Part shown: one piece after another, positions 22,265 to 33,501 of the stretch
Position numbering within the stretch: the stretch's first letter is position 1
How the letters are laid out: every line of letters begins with the position of its first letter
Assembly (NCBI GenBank): GCA_009809945.1
Contig: WTPW01000032.1
Coordinates: 220,471 to 284,470, forward strand
Length of the DNA: 64,000 nucleotides
DNA from: Gigaspora margarita
Taxonomy: Eukaryota > Glomeromycota > Glomeromycetes > Diversisporales > Gigasporaceae
Direction: 5' to 3'
The notes under the pieces: model-generated
What the model saw: only the letters and a program-made list of their open reading frames with translations
Database searches by the model: none
What the model was told of the DNA's origin: nothing
Program-made: the position numbers and the translations under genes

Positions 22265-23105
22265 CCTAAAGTTGTAAACTTATAATAAGTTTTAATTTTT
22301 TAATGTAAGGTAAGTTATGATCATGTAACTTACATGTAAGTATGTAAGTTAAAATAATATATATTATTATTATATAAATATATCTAAGTATTATGTATAT
22401 AATTATGTTAAATATATTTTAATCTAACTAAATTTTATTATATTCCAAATATTTTGTATATTACATATGTTATATTAACTATATTAATTCATATAAAAAG
22501 AATAACTTTCAATGTTTAATTTTAAACAATTCATTTTCATTTTTCATCAATTTCTTAATATGGTATGATACAACTTTCTGACGCATGAAATCTTTGACCA
22601 AATATTAGAAACTTTTATCTATCAAAGGAAAAACAAATAAATATAATAATGTTTAACAGCACTTAAAATCCAAGATTCACATAACCCATATTTTAAATAT
22701 TGGATAATTCATAATTTTCACACAATTATACTGTTGAAAATAACTTAAGGATGCAAGCTTATTTTACTAAAAATTTTGCGAAGAAATATAAAATGTCCCG
22801 CATTTTTTCTGCTTATTTTTTTTAGTAAAAAAATATGAAAAAGAGCAATAATAAAATCAAAAATATTTTAATTCACCTACTAAAAATTATTTATATATTT
22901 ATCCAAAACATCATTGAAAAGTGAAGTATATATTTCTATTGTATTATATATTTATTGTAATATTTATTATATAAATATATTTTCAATTTGATTAGAGTAT
23001 TTTTATAACTTAAAAACTTACCATACATTATAAATTTTTGATGTAACTTACATGTAACTTACATGTAAGGTAAGTATGTAAGTTACAACCCTTACAACCC
23101 TAATA
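22265..23105. mobile_element. MITE with ACTTACATGTAAG subterminal repeats
   Basis: Both ends are packed with CTTACATGTAAGT motifs and inverted with respect to each other (about 22267-22370 and 23000-23100). GGGTCC and AGGTCC lie just outside and may be an eroded 8-bp duplication. The 600-bp interior is AT-rich and non-coding. Confidence 0.5.
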
Positions 23106-23429
23106 GGTCCCTGACGATCAGTGATTATCAATTCATCTGACCGGTAAAAATTCTAGAAAGATTAACAGTTGAACTTCCTCAAACCGGTATGAGAGGTTAT
23201 CGGATTTGAAATCATTTTGACAGGATCGGTTTTGGGATGTTCAACTATATTCGTAAAGCTAGGTAAAAACCAAAAAAATGCCAAGAGGCTTTTCTATCAT
23301 CAACTATCTTTATAAAAAAGCGAAGTAAAATTTCCTTTCCTGGAATTGCAAGGCAATTTTGATTGTAGATCTCTGCAAAGATACGCAGCCATGGAAAAAT
23401 TGCACGATCTAACCTATATTCAGGTTAAA

Positions 23430-23900
23430 GCGGGTAACGAATGACGAATATTCGTCATTGTTGACGAATGATGAAACTCATGGATCATATACGTACATAT
23501 ATAGCAAATGGCGTAATAAAAATGCGATTTTTCTTTAGGAATCTATTTTTTTTGGCACATTGTCCGATGATTTGCATCAATCACCCGAATGTTTCCGATA
23601 GGTACGTTGACGGATATACATAATGTAATAAAAAGGCTAAAAAATTAATTCTGTGGAGTAAGCTTTTTATAATGATCTGATGATTTAATGGAAAAAAGTT
23701 GTTGTCAATTAAAAAATTACTATATGGAGCGATGAACCTTTATGATGATAAATACTAGTATATAGTTTTGAAAAAATTTTGATTAAAACAACGGCATTTC
23801 ATATTCAAGTGCTTCGTCAATCGGCAGGAGTTTCATCAATCGTAAAGTTTAATCAGACGAAGCCATTGACGAAATGGTTTCATCATTTTCGTCACCCATC
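23430..23900. repeat. GACGAA/TTCGTC motif cluster upstream of the F-box gene
   Basis: About seven GACGAA or TTCGTC motifs occur, including GACGAATATTCGTC. The same motif dominates the MITE at 33243-33493, so this is probably a decayed relative. It lies 200-670 bp upstream of the F-box gene start. Confidence 0.45.
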
Positions 23901-24104
23901 TTTAATTCAGATAAAAGATGACATAAACTCATCTAAACAATCATCACACCACATATCCGTATATAGCAAAAGGTAATCGGGCAAAATTGTTTTGGTTTGT
24001 ATTACACACGCAATAATTTAACCGATTCAGTTTTTATCTTGACAAAACAAACTTTCGAATTCCAATAAATAGCACGCAATAAAGTTTTTTATTGCGCACA
24101 CGAA

Positions 24105-25685
24105 ATGGGAATAACATTACCTAGTGAATGCCTTTTGGATATATTGAAATATCTTAACCGTAAATGCTTATTTTCGTGCCTTCTTGTAAACCGTCAATGG
24201 TGTAGAAATATTGTACCGATATTGTGGAGTAGAATAGATGAATTGTCTTTTAATAAGCATTTTATAAGAACATGCTTGTCACTTTTAAACACTGAAGAAC
24301 AAGCTTCTTTAATTCCATTTAATATAATGCTCCCAAATGACCCAAAACCATTATTTGAGTATACAAAATATATTACATACTTGCGTATATATATATATAA
24401 TTTATTTTATGGAATCAGAGAGTTTTTCGAATATTTAGGAGAAAATGAAATAAATGTATTTAGAACGATTAATTGTTTGTTGATCTTATTGTTTTTACGA
24501 ACTGGTGATAAAATTAAACGTATAGAAATTACAGCAGAAAGGCTGGGTTGCAATATTACACCTAATAAAAGGCTTTATATTAATTCTTTTAAAGATACAC
24601 ATATATTTATGATAAATTTATTATCGGAAAATCTCTATAAAAACACAACTCTGGCATCTTTATCTTTAAATCTTTACATTACTCCTGAAGGGGCAAATTC
24701 ATTAGCGAATGCCCTTTGCAAAAATACTACTTTAACTTATTTAAAGCTCAGCAGAAACAGATTTTCTCATGAAGATGTAAAACCAATGATATTGGTTCTC
24801 TATAAAAACACTACTTTAACTTGCTTAGATATTGTAGGAAATCGGCTTGATTCTAGAGGAGGAAAGGAATTAGCTGATGTTCTTTGCGAAAATTCTACTC
24901 TAAATTCTCTAAACATATTTGATAATCAGCTTGGTCCTGAAGGTGGAAAATTATTAGCGAACGCTCTTCTCAAGAATAAGTCACTTGTTTCTTTGAATAT
25001 TTGCTATAATCAGATTGGCCTTGAAGGAGGAAAAGCTTTAGCTGACGCTCTTTACAAAAATAATACATTGACTTCTTTAAATGTTGATGATAATCAACTT
25101 GGTCCTGAAGGAGGGGTTGTGTTAGCAAAGGCTCTTCTCAAGAACACCTCTTTGGTTTCTTTGAGTATTGGCAGTAATCAGATTGGTTTCGAAGGAGTAA
25201 AGGCATTATCTGATGCTCTTTGCAAAAATGCTACTTTGACTTCTTTGAATATTAGTAATAATCAGATTGGTTTCGAAGGAGTAAAAGCATTATCTGATGC
25301 TTTTTGCAAAAATACTACTTTGAATTATTTGGATATTAGTTTTAATGAAATCGGTGATGAAGGTGGAAAATCTTTAGCTTACGCCCTTTGCAAAAATAAT
25401 AATTTAACTTCTTTAAATGTTACATATAATGAGCTTGGTCCCGATGGAGGAACAACATTAGTGTTGGCTCTTCTCAATAACACTTCTTTGATTTCATTAG
25501 ATATTAGTTATAATCAGCTTGGTTTCGAAGGAGGAAAAGCAATATCTGATGTTCTCTACAAAAATACTACTTTGACTTGTTTGGATATTAGTTGGAATCA
25601 GATTGGTGATGAAGGGAAAAAAATCTTAGCTGAAGCACTTTTAAAGAACACTACCTTGATTTTTTTTAATATCAATAATAATTAG
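24105..25685 (+). CDS. F-box and leucine-rich-repeat protein
   Basis: This is a 526-residue protein in one open frame. Residues 3-42 form an F-box (LPSECLLDILKYL, then SCLLVNRQWCR and VPILW), the SKP1-binding domain of SCF ubiquitin ligases. Residues about 45-165 are a linker with no recognised domain. From about 170 to the end run roughly 12 LRR units of 28 residues of the ribonuclease-inhibitor/NLRC3 type, such as LGPEGGKLLANALLKNKSL followed by VSLNICYNQ. By family knowledge it would recruit substrates to SCF for ubiquitination; the substrate is unknown. The ATG chosen directly precedes the F-box. The last repeat is cut by a stop soon after INNN, which may be the natural end. The repeats are more divergent than those of the BTB gene at 30404. 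Regulation cannot be inferred. Confidence 0.9.
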   Translation: MGITLPSECLLDILKYLNRKCLFSCLLVNRQWCRNIVPILWSRIDELSFNKHFIRTCLSLLNTEEQASLIPFNIMLPNDPKPLFEYTKYITYLRIYIYNLFYGIREFFEYLGENEINVFRTINCLLILLFLRTGDKIKRIEITAERLGCNITPNKRLYINSFKDTHIFMINLLSENLYKNTTLASLSLNLYITPEGANSLANALCKNTTLTYLKLSRNRFSHEDVKPMILVLYKNTTLTCLDIVGNRLDSRGGKELADVLCENSTLNSLNIFDNQLGPEGGKLLANALLKNKSLVSLNICYNQIGLEGGKALADALYKNNTLTSLNVDDNQLGPEGGVVLAKALLKNTSLVSLSIGSNQIGFEGVKALSDALCKNATLTSLNISNNQIGFEGVKALSDAFCKNTTLNYLDISFNEIGDEGGKSLAYALCKNNNLTSLNVTYNELGPDGGTTLVLALLNNTSLISLDISYNQLGFEGGKAISDVLYKNTTLTCLDISWNQIGDEGKKILAEALLKNTTLIFFNINNN

Positions 25686-25874
25686 ATTTGCTCAAGAAAA
25701 AGTGCAATTATTCAATTACCTTTACTGTAAATTTTTATTTTAAATAAAAGAAAAACCATATTTATCATAAAAAACCAAACCGATAGACATGCTTATAAAG
25801 CCATTTTAGGATAAAGAAATTCCATTTACACTGAGCAACACGATCGATAGTGTTTTAACGATAACATCTTCTAG
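25686..25874. other. 3' flank of the F-box gene
   Basis: It contains AATAAA at about 25743, a possible polyadenylation signal for the F-box gene. Confidence 0.35.
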
Positions 25875-26045
25875 TCATGCATGATATACGTTAATTGAAG
25901 ATTCTTTTTGAAAATCCAACTCTATGTTGTAAGATTCTTCATTACGAATATATTTATGAAATTCAACCAAGAAGTTAATGAATTCAGCTTGATCATGTAA
26001 TTTGATGAAAATAACGAAGTTTTTGGATAGTATTGTAAAAGAACT
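25875..26045 (-). pseudogene. possible C-terminal exon or gene fragment, unrecognised
   Basis: A minus-strand frame of 56 codons reads with protein-like composition, including IKLHDQAEFINFLVEFHKYI and ELDFQKESSINVYHA before a stop. An in-frame stop lies just upstream at 26046-26048. No start or continuing exon was found, and a foldback element begins at 26188. It may be a terminal exon whose partner exons are missing, or a decayed gene. The function is unknown. Confidence 0.3.
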
Positions 26046-26187
26046 TCATTGTAAAAGATCTGGTAACAGAATAGATGTTTTGTAGAGAAAATAAATTGGA
26101 TAACTGTTAAATGAGATCAGAAACGACATTTCTATCCAAGAAGCATGTTCAGCCAATTTAAACCCAGGCCAACATGGTCGTCGAAAA

Positions 26188-26685
26188 TATTAATTAGTGT
26201 TTCGTCTATAAACAATAGTATTTATATAGTGAAATTTGGAATTTTAATATGAGTATTATATATAGCTCCAATCTCATTTTCCCAATAGCAAAGTCATTTT
26301 TTTTATATGCCGACTTTTTTTCAACTTCCAACGGAAGTTGTAGAGTTAGTCTTTGTGATTCTAACGATGTAAAACTATTAACATTGGTCTAGTAGTTCTT
26401 GAGTTATCTTAGTTTTTTGCTTTGTAATAATAGTAAAGAAATTTTGTATGATTATAAAGAGAAAAATTAAGAGATCTCAAGAACTACCAGACCAATTTTA
26501 ATTATTTTTACCATTATTAGAAACACAAAAACTATCTCTACAACTTTTATTAAAGGTAAAAGAGATTAATATAAAAAAAAGATTTTACCATTGGGCAAAG
26601 TGAAATTGGAACTAAATTATAATACCCATTCAAATTTACCCAAATTCTATATATTGTTTATAGGCGGATCATGAATTAACGATTT
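26188..26685. mobile_element. 500-bp foldback element
   Basis: CGTCTATAAACAATA is inverted as TATTGTTTATAGGCG. Further in, AGTATTATATATAGCTCCAA pairs with TTGGAACTAAATTATAATAC and AGTAGTTCTTGAG pairs with CTCAAGAACTACC. The centre is near 26440. It is non-coding. Confidence 0.7.
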
Positions 26686-27480
26686 AAAGTTTCAGAAATC
26701 TCATAATTATTGGGTTATCCAGGAGTGACCAAACTAAGTTTAGATCCTACTCCTAGCAAAGTAGGCGAATTATTAGAGTATAAATTACATCTCATATGGT
26801 ATCTCTTTTATGAAATCAGTAAAATTGATGCTGAATATTATTGTATTTATTAGCGAATGTAAATTTTTGGATAACAAAATAAAAGTAATCAGCAACCAGT
26901 AAATGTTAAAAAAAATTTAGGTGAAATATATCATAAATATGAAAAAAATATAAAATAGTTTGTGTCGTTTTATCAACATAACATTTTGTTAATAGGTATT
27001 TCCTCGACTTGCATATTTTAGACAGCTATTTTCTTTGACATCGACAAGACATTTTCCAGACATAATATATTTTTAACTGAACCTTTTCCGACAATTAATT
27101 TAACAACAGCTATTCTATTCATAAATTTAAGTTGTTATTTTAAATGTTTAGATATTTTTTGTTAGAGAAAATTATTGTAGCAACTGATATCTGAACAAAT
27201 TTTAATATTAATTTTTAACTATTTTTGGCCTTTTTTTCAGTTTTTTTTTTAAAGTTAGGTTAAGGTTTAGTGTTGGTTTAATTAATAAAAGATTATAAGT
27301 GAATTTTAGTAGGTATTATATATTTAATAAAGGCCCCCAATCTCAGCTTCAGCCGATTTCAATTTCAGCCCTACTTATTGTTTAGGAAAATTTCTTATCA
27401 GAAAGAAATATCGGGAATATGCAGAGTTTGATAAATGTATTTTTGGAAAACTATCATGAAAAATGTTCTGTTGTAAATAT
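26686..27480. other. no gene seen
   Basis: AT-rich sequence without recognisable domains, TIRs or splice-defined exons. Confidence 0.35.
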
Positions 27481-28250
27481 GTCTTGATATAGGCAATGGA
27501 AGTCGAAATTATGTGAAATGTTGGAAATATAGGAATACGTCTGTTGGGAATAAAACATCAGGAAATAAACTGTTAGAGTAAAACCTTTCAAAAGTTGATA
27601 GATTTGGTTCTAAAAGAAGATAAATAGAAATTTATGACTGCAACATATCAAAAATGGTAATTTGGAAGAGTACGTAAATATGTTTATAAAGTTGGAAAAA
27701 GATTTGAGAAAGCCAAGTCGATATTGGCTATAAAAATGGTTTATTAGTTATAAGGAATTAAGTATGTACAGGTATAGTAGACGAAAGGGAAATAAAGTGG
27801 ATGTTAGAGTTAAAAAGGATACAATAATAGCTGCAACCCAAAAATTAGTAATTCCCTAAATGCAACCTCCCTAAGTGCACATCCTACGAAAAGCCCCCTA
27901 AATGCGTGTTTTTCACTTGGACCAACTAATAAATTTTTACCTCTCTAAATGAAATAACTCTCTAAGCGCATGTGTGCTTAAATTTTTATATAATGACCGA
28001 TCACATTGCATTTAGAGAAGTCTGACTGGATTAGATATTATCATTGTTTTATAAAGAATTTCAGCAAAATTGCCAAACCATTAATGGATCTAATAAAAAA
28101 AAAACAAGTTCAGTTGGGAAATAGACAAAAGGAGTTGTTTGAAATGTTAAAAAGTTACTATTAGAAGTAGTATTAAAAGATCTAGACTAGAAAGGATTAA
28201 AGAATAGATTGAGACTATGTCAATTATATACAGATGTGTGATATTTCAAA
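27480..28250 (+). pseudogene. Ty3/Gypsy-like retroelement relic
   Basis: Plus-strand translation at about 28030-28110 reads YYHCFIKNFSKIAKPLMDLI, the connection region between reverse transcriptase and RNase H of Gypsy polyproteins. A comparable segment, YYQKFIKGFSKIVRSLNQLL, occurs in the Gypsy element at 55965. Around 27515-27560, KCWKYRNTSV may be a ruined zinc knuckle of gag. Stops are frequent. No LTRs were found. Confidence 0.5.
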
Positions 28251-28408
28251 TTAGAGGATAGGTACAGTTATGTTTGTAGCCATTTGTGACTAGCTATAGC
28301 CATAACCAATGTTAGTCGGTCTGAAGGTTTAGCTAACTGACTAATTATAGCCAATTGCGGATTTAAAAACAGATTGACATAGATCAGCTCAATAAGCGGA
28401 AGATTTTA

Positions 28409-28432
28409 AATATATATATATATATATATATA
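28409..28432. repeat. (TA)n microsatellite
   Basis: A run of about 11-12 TA units. Confidence 0.9.
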
Positions 28433-29845
28433 ACTGACTGTACTAAATGTAAACTATTCCTAATTACAAAAATATGATACTTTCAGAGTATCTTTACTGA
28501 CAAATAAATGAAAAGATTTAGAAAACTTAACAGTTCAAAATTGCTAAATACTTAAGTGTTAGCATATCTTCTATCATGCAAGTTTTAAGCAGTATTAAAG
28601 ATATGGTTCACTGAAAATCTTTCGTAATCATTTTCAACAAATATTAATAAAATATAATTTTTTGGAATCACAAGTTATATTTTTAAAGTATTTGACAATT
28701 CTTGTCTTATATTAGCACTTAATTGTATAATATTCTTGTTCAATAAGTCTAATACTATCTAGTACTTTTTATATTTTTTATTTATTTATTGAAAAACAAT
28801 CTTTTATAAATTTTTGTACAGACTAAGCACACAAACTTGTTGTGGAAAAATTCAAATAAATTTTAATAATATTGCATCCTTTGTTATTTAATAATAAAAT
28901 TATTTATAGAACCAACTTAATATATAATATATTCTTTATATGCCAAAGTAAATATATATATATATATCGGTACGTATATACGCACAAACCTGATTGGTAT
29001 CGGCTTCAGGTTTTTATTTAAATAATTCTTTGTAATAAAGATAACACGCTTAAAGAATGGTGCCTGGCATGTGATCCCGAAATAATGATTCAAGGATTGG
29101 CAAGTAGAGAATTTCAGTTTAGAACTTAAATATGAGGATATAATTTGTTGGATTCCAGTCAATATTAAAGAGATTGTCAAAGAAGGATTTAGCCATGTAT
29201 ATTCAGCAACTCGGTTGAATGGACATTTAAAGTGATTCTAATTATGTAAAAGCGCGTGAACCATCTAACATTGTTGTACTCAAGATATCGGCCAGTTCTA
29301 AGAAACCAATTTCGATTTTTTAAAAGAAGTAAATTAATTTATTGGGTAGTAATTTATCTAATAGTTTATTGAACTAATTAATGATTAAACTTCAATAGTA
29401 TTTCAAAAACATTCAAGAGAATTTTAGTAAACTTGCATGGAAGACCAAATTACAAATACTTAAAGATATTTCATATCAGGCAGTATCCACGACTATGCAG
29501 AATGTATTCATGCTGATTTCATAGTGTTAACATTTTGCGATATCCACGCATTAACGAAATACAGAACCTAACATCGCAAATCTAAGATTGTACAAAAAGA
29601 AAGATGTGTACGTTTCAGAAGGCGATGTTTTTGGTGTTTACATATGTCACCCTTAAAGTTTTATCAGGTAAATGACCGTTTCACAAGAAACGAACATTTA
29701 TGTTATTATTGCTGAAAAAACAACTGGTCAGACCCTTTAATGGTTATTAATTTGACGCAAAACTTGCAGTCAAGATTCACAATGAACTATGACCAGGTTT
29801 TGCTTTTTGAGCCCCTGGTACTTAGACCCAATAGTTACAAATCAA
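28433..29845. other. intergenic, no supported gene
   Basis: A minus-strand frame at 28917-29248 stays open for about 110 codons but shows no recognisable domain and no clear start context. The rest is AT-rich. I cannot support a gene here. Confidence 0.3.
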
Positions 29846-29993
29846 ATTAAACAATCAAACGATTAAATAAACGATTATACGATTACAATTCAACGGTTAA
29901 GCTGTTAACCGATTAAATACGATTAATCGCGTAATTTATAGTTATATGAAACGATTAAACGGTTAAAAAGATTTTTCGCGGTTCCAATCTCTA
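29846..29993. mobile_element. isolated end of a hAT-family element
   Basis: About nine copies of ACGATTA or TAATCG motifs lead to GGTTCCAATCTCTA. The terminus TCCAATCTCTA and the subterminal GGTTAAACGATTAACG-like repeats match the right end of the hAT element at 43117-47019. No left end was found, so it is a fragment or a very degenerate MITE. Confidence 0.55.
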
Positions 29994-30403
29994 GTATTTA
30001 AAAAAAAAAAAAATTCATGAATTCATTAAATTTTGTTTCATGAATGTTTAATTTGGTGAAACGTTTTGAGTTCAGCGTTTTCACAATAGTGGTTTGTCGA
30101 AAAGTTTTATGAATTCAATGTTCTCGCGAAAGTAATTTGGCAAAAGTTGAGTTCAGTGTTTTCATAAAGCAATTTGGAAATTTTTAAAATTTTAGCTATA
30201 TTTTGATTACAATTAACAAATTGTCTTTTTTTGTGAGACGGTGTAATTTACTTCATCCAATCAGAAGTGGTAGGGAAATTAGGACTCTCATTAAATTGAT
30301 TTGGTACGCCATAGATTCACGGACTACACCGTAATTAAGGTTTATCTTAACTAACTATAAAGAAATAAACTTTTTGTATTCATTTATTTTTTTACTCAAA
30401 AAC

Positions 30404-32847
30404 ATGAATAATGAACCTATTCAAAATTTTTCAAATTTACTTGAAAGCTCTAAAGATTTTGATGTAAAAATTAAAGTTGGTGAAAACCCAAATATTAAAG
30501 AATTTAAAGCTCATTCTATTATCTTATCGGAAAAATCAGATTACTTTAAAGCTGCATTATCATCACGATGGGCAAAGAGAGAAGATGGATTTATCATTTT
30601 CGATAAACCTAATATTTCTCCATCTGTATTTGAAATTCTTATAAAGTATGTATACATTTCTAGGTTACATTTCAATTCATTTGCCTTAAATATATAAATA
30701 AAAGGTTTCTATGACGTTAAATTAAAATGTTATTTTTCCATAAAATGAATAGTTATATTTATACAGGGACATTTTCCAATAATAATGAAGTTAGCCTTCT
30801 CGACATTTTTATTGCAGCTGATGAAATTGGATTATTTGAAATTAGTCAACAAGTTAAAAAAGGTTTGAAAAATGAAACATTTGGATATCTTAGGCAAGGT
30901 AAATTTCTCAAAGCATTGGAATTTTATGAAGAAATTCTCAAAAACTGCCCGCATAGTGCTGAAGATCAAAAAAGTGCTTCAAGCTGGGATTTTTCTAATT
31001 ATAGTTGTGGATCTAATGAAATAAACGAATTATCAAAGGTGCTTTGCAAAAACACCACGTTGACTTCCTTGAATCTTAGCAACATTGAACTTGGATCCAT
31101 TAACGTCAATTTTGTAACTAATTTTTTCAAGCAATCTGGAGTAAAAACATTAGTAGATGCACTTTGCATGAACTCCACGTTGACTTCTTTGGATCTTAGT
31201 GCGAATAATCTTGGATCAGAAGGAGGAAAAGCATTAGCAGATGTACTTTGCAAGAACTCCACACTGACTTCTTTGGATCTTAGTGCAAATAATCTTGAAT
31301 TAGAAGGAGGAAAAGCATTAGTAGATGCACTTTACAAGAATTCCACACTGACTAGTTTGAGTCTTTCTTATAATAATTTTGAATCAGAAGGAGGAAAAGC
31401 ATTAGCAGATGCACTTTGCAAGAACTCCACGCTGACATCTCTGAATCTTTACTGGAATGGCCTTGGATCCGAAGGAGGAAAAGCATTAGCAGATGCACTT
31501 TGCAAGAACTCCACGCTGACTTCTTTGGATCTTTGCGATAATAATCTTGGACCAGAAGTAGGAGAAGCATTTGCAGATGCACTTTGCAAGAACTTTATGC
31601 TGAAAAGTTTGAATCTTAGTTATAATGATCTTGGATCAGAAGGAGGAAAGGCATTAGCAGATGCACTTTGCAAGAACTCCACACTGACTTCTTTGGATCT
31701 TTGTTTGAATAAACTTGGATCAGAAGGAGGAAAAGCATTAGCAAATGCATTTTTCAAGAACTCCACGCTGATTTCTTTGAATCTTGGATATAATGATCTT
31801 GGATCAGAAGGAGGAAAAGCATTAGCATATGCACTTTGCAAGAACTCCACGTTAACTTCATTGGAACTTAATGCGAATAATCTTGGATCTGAAGGAGGAA
31901 AAGCATTAGCAGATGCACTTTGCAAGAATACCACGCTGACTTCTTTGAATCTTGGATATAATAATCTTGAATCAGAAGGAGTAAATGCATTATCAAATGC
32001 ACTTTGCAAGAACACTACCTTAATCTCTTTAAATATTAGTGGCAATTATCTTGGATCAGAAGGAGGAAAAGCATTAGCAAATGCACTTTGCAAGAACTCC
32101 ACACTGAAAGATTTGAATCTTAATAGTAATTGGATAAAACCGGAAGGAGGAAAAGCGTTAGCAGATGCACTTTGCAAGAACTCCAAGTTGACTTCCTTGA
32201 ATCTCGAATATAATATCCTTGGATCGAAAGGAGGAAAAGTATTGGCAGATGCACTTTGTGAGAACTCCACATTGATCTCTTTGAATCTTAAGAGTAATTG
32301 GATAGGATCAGAGGGAGGAAAGGCATTAGCTAGCGCACTTTGCAAGAATTCCACGTTGACTTCTTTGAATCTTGGGTATAATAATCTTGTATCAGAAGGA
32401 GGAAAGGCATTGGCAGATGTACTTTACAAGAACTCCACACTGAAAGATTTGAATCTTAATAGTAATTTTATAGGATCAGGAGGAAAAGTATTAGCAGATG
32501 CACTTTGCAAGAACTTCACACTGACTTCTTTGGATCTTGGATATAATATGCTTGGATCAGAAGAAGGAAAAGCATTAGCAGATGCACTTTGCCAGAACTA
32601 CACTCTAGCTTCTTTGAACCTTAATGGTAATTGGATAAGATCAGAAGGAAGAAAAGCGTTAGCTGATGCACTTTGCAAGAACTCCACGCTGACTTCTTTG
32701 AATTTTGATAATAATTGGATAGGATCAGGAGGAGGAAATACAATAATATATGCATTTTATAAGAACTCCACTTTTTTGAATCTTTACATTAATATTTTTG
32801 GTTTTAAATTAAAATCAAATAATCCAAATCTTAAATTATATCAATAA
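30404..32847 (+). CDS. BTB domain and leucine-rich-repeat protein, two exons
   Basis: Joining 30404-30645 and 30753-32847 gives 778 residues. Residues about 17-115 form a BTB/POZ domain (DVKIKVGENPNIKEFKAHS, IILSEKSDYFKAAL, then YIYTGTF after the splice). A TPR-like helical pair follows at about 124-149 (LRQGKFLKALEFYEEIL). From about 170 to 765 run about 21 LRR units of 28 residues, typically SEGGKALADALCKNSTLTSL. BTB proteins act as CUL3 ubiquitin-ligase adaptors in many eukaryotes, so a substrate-receptor role is inferred. The ATG at 30404 is preceded by a stop-free but non-ATG stretch and fits the BTB start. At the DNA level the repeats are near-identical 84-bp units, implying recent expansion. 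The second unit has an extra segment. The same LRR type occurs in the F-box gene 4.7 kb upstream on the same strand. Confidence 0.88.
30646..30752 (+). other. intron in the BTB/LRR gene
   Basis: The 107-bp intron starts GTATGT and ends ATAG. Removing it joins ATT CTT ATA AA to T TAT ATT TAT ACA and restores the conserved YIY(T/S)G of the BTB fold. Without splicing the frame hits a stop at 30695. Confidence 0.8.
31017..32790 (+). repeat. tandem 84-bp coding repeat array (LRR)
   Basis: About 21 units carry blocks such as GCATTAGCAGATGCACTTTG and CAAGAACTCCACGCTGACTT. Many units differ at only a few bases. Long open frames on the antisense strand arise from this periodicity and are not genes. 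Confidence 0.9.
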
Positions 32848-32859
32848 TATCATAAATTA

Positions 32860-33234
32860 AAATAAAATAGTTATGTAAATTACAAGTTAAACACGCAAAT
32901 TGTAAATTGATCAGTTCTTATATTTTTGTAAAAAATATTAGATTGGGATTTAAATAAATTTAATTTATATTTATTAAAGTAATAACTATTTATAAATGAG
33001 AGAGACTATATTATTATCTAAAACCGTAATACTGTAATTTGATAACAATTCTTTAAATTATATACATTTATATAAGAAATATATATCTAATTTAATGGTA
33101 ATAAATAAAATATTTGAAATACAGATATCATGTCAATTAATTAATAACAGGATAATGACTATATTAAATTGATCGAATTTATTTTTCATATATTGAAAGT
33201 AAAAATTGACACGGTGCCTTTAGATTCAATACTG
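32860..33234. other. 3' flank of the BTB gene
   Basis: AT-rich sequence with AATAAAA near 32862 and no gene. Confidence 0.35.
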
Positions 33235-33242
33235 GTCATTAT

Positions 33243-33493
33243 TAGTGATGCTTGACGAAATTAATTTTATTAGTAGACGAAATTAAACCTGACGAAATGA
33301 CGAAACTCTTGACGAAATTATTTTGATCAATAATTATTAGTGACGAAATTAATTTTGAATTAGAATATAATTCTAAGGAATATGCTGCCTAAGTTTATAG
33401 AAAATTTCTTGGTGTTTATATGAAATTTTTTGCTCAATCGCAAAATGACGAAACTATTCGTCAATTCAAAAATAATTTCGTCAAGCATCTATA
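33243..33493. mobile_element. hAT-type MITE with GACGAAAT repeats
   Basis: The inverted ends TAGTGATGCTTGACGAAATT and AATTTCGTCAAGCATCTATA are flanked by the perfect 8-bp repeat GTCATTAT (33235-33242, 33494-33501). About nine GACGAA or TTCGTC motifs fill the 251 bp. The duplication length points to hAT. Confidence 0.85.
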
Positions 33494-33501
33494 GTCATTA
33501 T

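Noticed and set aside
30999-32354. Several long minus-strand reading frames opposite the BTB/LRR gene
   Set aside because: They repeat with the 84-bp periodicity of the sense array and encode only its antisense image.
31017-32790. Regular direct repeats resembling a CRISPR array
   Set aside because: The 84-bp units are contiguous coding LRRs in a eukaryotic gene, with no unique spacers.
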